A DNA stretch of 64,000 nucleotides. Origin: Larimichthys crocea (taxonomy: Eukaryota > Chordata > Actinopteri > Sciaenidae). The notes below the pieces were generated by a model, which did no database searches, was not told where the DNA came from, and was given only the letters and a program-made list of their open reading frames with translations. The translations under genes were made by a program, and so were the position numbers. The stretch spans positions 2,127,073-2,191,072 of the forward strand of contig NC_040032.1 of NCBI RefSeq assembly GCF_000972845.2, read 5' to 3'. The first letter of the stretch is position 1, and each line of letters opens with the position of its first letter. Below are positions 48,290 through 64,000 of this stretch, in pieces.

Positions 48290-48625
48290 GTGCCCGTAGA
48301 GAAATAGTTCCAGCATGTGAAATCATGACGTGTTGCTTTCAGATTGCAATTTCTGTACAAATCAAACAAAAGAACATGTTAATTAGTGAGCTTTACCGGT
48401 GAAGGTAGGCGTATTTGTTAGCAAATAGAGACAGCCAGATGTTTACCCCTTCTCATTTCTTCCTGTGTCGATGCTAAGCTATGCTATCCAGAGCCATAGC
48501 AGTTCATAGTTAATGCACAGATATGAGAGAAGCGTCAATATTTTCATATCATTTTTTAAAATAAGACAGTAAATAAGTGTATTTGCTAAAAAAAAAAAAA
48601 AAAAGTCTAACTATTCCTTTAACAA
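48290..48625 (+). repeat. Dispersed fish repeat family B
   Basis: Blocks GTGAGCTTTACCGGTGAAGG, CGATGCTAAGCTATGCTATC, ATATGAGAGAAGCGTC and AAGTCTAACTATTCCTTTAA follow the order of a very common fish interspersed repeat, with an A-run at 48588-48604. An inverted partial copy is at 41638-41765. Confidence 0.6.
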
Positions 48626-48629
48626 AATC

Positions 48630-49880
48630 TGTTAATCAGAGGTATTTGTTTAACGAAGTCATCAAAGTAATGACATTCTTATGCTGTGGAAAGAACTAGA
48701 ACTATAATGTAATTGAATCATACAACATGGCATGTGATTTAATAAATGGCTTGTGCCGTTGACAGGGCTGTGAGTAAGTAACTGTGAGTTAATTATGTGG
48801 GAACGAACAGCTGGATAAGCGTCAGTATATGATGTTGGAATAAGATGTGTTAGGGCCATTTTCTCCAGCCATTGTGCCAGCGCAACATGCCAGCAATAAT
48901 ATTATTTAAGGAGGGGTCAACAAATGTACCTGCCAACCAGTTACTGCCACTACAGAAATACTCCACACTTAAGGACCAGCATTTCTTAAAGGAAGTTTGG
49001 TTTACACACTTCCACAGTGTGATAGTTAGTCACTTCAATTCGGGACAATGTAGGTCTTCTTCAGAACATGCAGTTAGCCTATATTACATGTTAAAATATG
49101 GCTCACGAATATATTTCATTTTGCTCTCAATACCAAACTGTGAACCAGAGCACCAGCACAAAATCCAGAATAGTTTTCTTCTACTTTCATCACCACTCCC
49201 TGGTTTATCTCTCCCAGCAATATTGGCAACTTCAAGGACACACTGTGTGCACCTAGGACAGACTCTGTGCTATCAATAAAGTGTGAAAGATTTCGTGGCG
49301 TGTCGCACTGACCAGGACTAAGTCAGTCAGTCACGCTTGTGAGCTTCACAGCTCGACGCCGCAGAGACGCCGCTTACCTAATCAGCAACACTGGCTCCAT
49401 TACTAAAGATTTATTACTCATCCTGCCACTAATCACATGCTCATGTCTCATCTGACAGGATGCAAGTGGCTCTATTGTGTCGACTGACAGTGTGAGCACA
49501 AAAAAGCATGACAAAAGTACATCAACAACTTGTTTAGCTTGTGCCACTAAATAAGTAGTATCATTGCTTTTTCAAATTAGCATGTCTCTAGTTGTTAGGA
49601 AAAGAAAACACTGCCCCCGCCTGTAGGAAAAGCAGCCTACCAGCTGTTACTGTTGTTAAAATAAGGGTTATGGCTCCATCTAGTGGCAAGTCTTCACAGG
49701 ACAGAAGTGAGAAATTACTTGCTCCTGTAGAATTTACCCCATGCTACTTCTTAAAAACTCCAAATATAGGAAAGGGTAATGCTCCTCTCACATCCTGCTG
49801 TGTTCAGGAATGTTCTTTTGAAATTAGCTCTTCCGTGTTCATAATAAATGTGTCAACAGTCGTGTTTTAAACTTCACCTT
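48630..49880. other. Intergenic, no gene seen
   Basis: Contains plus-strand open frames of 135 and 92 codons (48872-49279, 49592-49870) with no recognisable domain. No splice-supported gene is seen. Confidence 0.45.
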
Positions 49881-49889
49881 CACCTAGAC

Positions 49890-50300
49890 CAGTGGTTCTT
49901 AACCTTGTTGGTACCGAACCCCACAAGTTTCATATGCTCATTCACCAAACCCTTCTTTAGTAAAAAATAAAATATGATTTTTTTACTGGTGCACAAAATG
50001 AACCGTGCATTAACATCACCTTGTTCAAATAACAAAACCAACACAGTGCATGAACTCACAACAACTTACCTCAGTGTGACTTCTGCTGTTGCCTTTAAGA
50101 GACCAGTTCAGATATGCGTGGCTTCACCTTGGCAAGTGCCAGTCTCATGTCATTTTCACAGCAAAGTCTGTTCCTTTTCTTAGTTTTTATGTGTTGTAAC
50201 AAATGGTATAAAAAATTCCAGGGCGGAGGCTCCACCGAACCCCTGAGACCGACTCACCGAACCCCTAGGGTTCGATTGAACCCTGACCCAAGAACCACTG
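49890..50300. mobile_element. hAT-type MITE with perfect 8-bp target duplication
   Basis: A 411-bp element starts CAGTGGTTCTTAACC and ends GAACCACTG, giving terminal inverted repeats of at least 11 bp (CAGTGGTTCTT). It is flanked by ACCTAGAC at 49882-49889 and again at 50301-50308. The 8-bp duplication and CAG...CTG ends are diagnostic of hAT transposition. The subterminal phrases ACCGAACCCC and GAACCCCTAGGGTTCG echo each other. No transposase is encoded, so it moved with a helper. Confidence 0.93.
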
Positions 50301-50399
50301 ACCTAGACATTCAGCTCCTGGGTGCTAATGTTGGTTTCCATCAAAATATCAATGCATCCAACCTAAATTTATGATAGTCTCAACAATATATTGTTGGGA

Positions 50400-52560
50400 T
50401 ATCTTGGGTATAGATTTAGGGAAGTAAAAAAGAACCTGAAAGTCAACCTTTCAGGGTTTGGAGGTACAGTATTTAACCAGAATCAGGCTGCATTCATTTT
50501 GCATTGCACTGTATGTGTGTTTCCGGAGTAAACATCTGGTGGCAGTTTGCATTTTTATTCTGGTTCACAAGAACTGAGACTTGTCATCTGGTGTTTCAGA
50601 CCAAGCCTCACTCAGGTAGTAAGCAATGCAGTTTTTATATTTCAGATGTTATTAAACAGAAAAATAAAGTGATGATTTCCTTAAAATCCCCATGAAACAG
50701 GAAGCAGAGTGCTGTTTGCTTCCTCGGTTTACATGTTTCCTGTAAAAACAGTCAGATAGGGTGGGTCTTGTCGCAAATATTAATTGGCCTTACAGTATGC
50801 ACTGCAGCTAGCGCTATACACTAGTGTTAGTATCAATTGTTTCAGTGAACACAGTTGGACCTGGACATTCATTCTTGCTGCGTTTGTCTCCAGGCATCCC
50901 TGGGCTGAGTCAGTTTGTTTAGTTACCCGCATGACCAAGCTAACAACAGACAGCAGGTTGCTGTCCATCAGGAAACTTTGTAAATCAGAGTTGAAGTATC
51001 AAACAGGAAGCACTCTGCTCTGGCGGCGTCATAAGAGAGAAAGCGCTTCATTGGACGAAAAATGTGTATATGCCCCCGAGTACAGGATGAGTCATCAACA
51101 ACTTTTTATGGTTCATCAGGACCTGACAAACTCTAAAATACCATGAAGGATATCTGAAAATACTAAAAACATCACTTTTTGTCATTGTTGGTCCAGATAC
51201 TGAAGTAAAGGTAACAGTTAAACATAAAAACACTTAAACATCAATTCTGACTTCATCTTTAAATATGAAACAATTATGAGTCATGAACACTGAATGGAAA
51301 GATGAGCCAGCATTTTAAAATAATTTTTTTCATTTTCACCTCTGACTCAGCACACTGACTGTTTGGCTTGGAACACTTGCTATAGACCTAATAGTGCTGA
51401 ATAGATGTCTGGAAGAGGTGACACTTAGTCTTAGTCTAAGTTTTGGCTGTTTGTTTGGTTTAGTTGTCATTATTTTTCTTAAAAACATTAATATAACTTA
51501 TATATAATTTAACTTTACGGTAATAAATTCCACACAGTATGTGCACACAGCTCTCTTATGCAAAAGAAACTGAAATACAGAAATATTTTACCAATTGTTA
51601 AATGGTAAATTAAAAGTTCAGTTATTTGCTATATACTTTTAGTTCTGAGAAACAGACATGGGTTTATTATATAAATAAATTACAGGCTACTTTTCCTAAG
51701 GGCATTAAGTCATCTGTTTGAAAAATGTACATATTGCATATTACATATTGCATGAACGTTAAATGATTCAACGTAAGGAGCGGAGGTTAAATGTCACCGG
51801 CCTCTATTGGCGGGTCGTAGGAACTACAACAGCCTCAGAGCTGTGTATGTTTACAAATTCATCATTATAAACTATGAATTCTCTAAGTCCAAACACCAGA
51901 CCTTCAAACTTTTACTCATTTTAAATTGTGACCTGTTGGTTCAAATACAAAATATGAAGGTAGCTGTAGTTTGTGTAAAGGTTCTACAGATAAAGTGTGC
52001 TGTGTTGGCATCACTGTCTGAAAATATGAATAAGATGCAGAGCTGTGTCTGTCTCATGGTTTAGCTCTTGATTGAAGAGCGAGGTAGGACTAGTCAGGCA
52101 TTTGCCTTGCAGTCAACACTCAGGGATTAATAAGATCTATAACATATGAGAATGAATATTTTTGGATGTTATTATTCATCAAATGGAGGTCACTGAAACA
52201 CACTTGAGTCCAGTTTTGATTAATAAATTATTATATATTATTAAAAATGAATCATTTTTTTGAGGCTTAAACAGAAACATGAGGTCACATCTTCATACCT
52301 CTAAACTGATCAAATATATTTCCTGAAAAAAATGTGTGCTACAGTCAGAGCATCTGAGTGTGCATAAACTCTGTAGATTTGTCGCCACCAAGTGAAATTT
52401 CTCTGCCAACATTGCAACAATCCAAACGTGTTCGTAATCATTTTTTTTTTTTTTTTAAATAAAAGAACCTGCATGATTTCATGCATGATGCACATGTTGA
52501 CACATCTCGCACCGAACACCGAAACATGCACACAGTGCACCGTGCGTGCGAGGGGGCAAC
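50400..52560. other. Intergenic, upstream of ppp3ca, no gene seen
   Basis: A recurring word (AAACAGGAAGCAGAGTGCTG at about 50695, AAACAGGAAGCACTCTGC at about 51002) suggests a dispersed repeat. Otherwise AT-rich, with poly(T) at 52441-52457. Confidence 0.45.
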
Positions 52561-52658
52561 CCCGTCTCATCCTCCATCTGATGCCTGATGGTAGCAGCAG
52601 GCAGTCCCGTGAAACATTTGCGTGGGAGTTCCCTTCACCGCCATGTCAGAATACTGCA

Positions 52659-52659
<1 letters not shown>

Positions 52660-52702
<43 letters not shown>
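52660..52702. repeat. (CT)n microsatellite in ppp3ca 5' region
   Basis: About 21 CT units, 290 bp before the start codon. It may lie in the promoter or 5' UTR. Confidence 0.96.
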
Positions 52703-52707
<5 letters not shown>

Positions 52708-52726
52708 AACCCCAACCACCCCCCCT

Positions 52727-52728
<2 letters not shown>

Positions 52729-52768
<40 letters not shown>

Positions 52769-52774
52769 ACACAC
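52729..52774. repeat. (CA)n microsatellite in ppp3ca 5' region
   Basis: About 22 CA units with one CTCA interruption, 220 bp before the start codon. Confidence 0.96.
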
Positions 52775-52779
52775 ATTAA

Positions 52780-52994
52780 CAGCTTAGCAGCAGCAGCTTC
52801 TACAGCATCCAGCATCCATCCATCCATCCCTGCCTGCCTGCCTGGGGAGCAGCAGTCCTACCCGGCGCAGCAGCACCATCGAAGGGGGCGCATCATCTAA
52901 GTGATGCCACAGCATCAGTCGCATTTCTCCAACAAATAGTGGATCCTAGAGGAGAGACAGAAACCGCTTCAGCCACGAAGACAGCAAACTGCCC
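52780..52994 (+). promoter_or_regulatory. ppp3ca: Probable 5' UTR of ppp3ca
   Basis: GC-richer, with AGCAGCAGC and CATCCATCCATCC runs and CGGCGCAGCAGC, just upstream of the start codon. No TATA box is evident and the transcription start cannot be placed. Confidence 0.4.
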
Positions 52995-63985
<10,991 letters not shown>

Positions 63986-64000
63986 GTAATGATACACTAC

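Noticed and set aside
48872..49870. Open frames of 135 and 92 codons
   Set aside because: No recognisable domain, weak coding texture and no splice-linked neighbours.
52392..52900. Open frames up to 131 codons just before ppp3ca
   Set aside because: Mostly Leu-Ser and His-Thr runs from CT and CA microsatellites; no family resemblance. This is the ppp3ca leader or promoter.

Overview
The window is vertebrate nuclear DNA, almost certainly from a teleost fish. It is AT-rich with many CA/TG, CT/GA and TA microsatellites. It holds two recognisable protein-coding genes split by GT-AG introns, plus the repeat mix usual in fish genomes: L2-type and L1-type LINE remnants, a Tc1-like remnant, hAT-type non-autonomous elements and a tRNA-derived SINE. 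No bacterial-style operon, CRISPR array or rRNA is present.

Gene 1 is cxxc5 on the minus strand (start codon 36700, stop 28369). A large coding exon (35906-36700) carries almost the whole protein, including the CXXC zinc finger. A 45-base exon 7.5 kb away (28369-28413) supplies the last 14 residues and the stop. The 3' UTR probably covers about 27.3-28.4 kb. A CpG-rich block at 42.1-43.8 kb is the best candidate for its promoter or non-coding first exon.

Gene 2 is ppp3ca on the plus strand, the calcineurin A alpha catalytic subunit. Its first five coding exons lie at 52995-53049, 60075-60275, 63028-63152, 63271-63382 and 63840-63985. All junctions keep frame and give the first 213 residues. 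The rest of the gene lies beyond the right edge. The two genes are divergent, with about 16.3 kb between start codons.

Layout: 0-26 kb is intergenic with decayed transposons (L1 ORF1 at 0.4-1.0, L2 at 6.1-7.0 and 22.1-23.6) and microsatellites. 26.7-28.4 kb is the likely cxxc5 3' UTR. 28.4-35.9 kb is the cxxc5 intron, with several repeat-poor stretches that look like conserved non-coding DNA. 36.7-42 kb is cxxc5 5' flank or intron. 42-44.3 kb is a microsatellite cluster, CpG-rich block and AT-rich tandem repeat. 44.3-52.6 kb is intergenic, with a well-preserved hAT MITE and a foldback hairpin. From 53 kb to the end is ppp3ca, whose first intron holds a MITE inside a SINE/LINE tail, a SINE inside a hAT element, and a Tc1 fragment.

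Functionally, CXXC5 is a nuclear CpG-binding and Dishevelled-binding regulator, and PPP3CA is the Ca2+/calmodulin phosphatase acting on NFAT. Nothing in the sequence says they work together. I found no convincing novel biological system. The most interesting signals are the nested transposons, the 25-bp perfect hairpin, the AT-rich tandem array beside the CpG block, and candidate enhancers in the cxxc5 intron.
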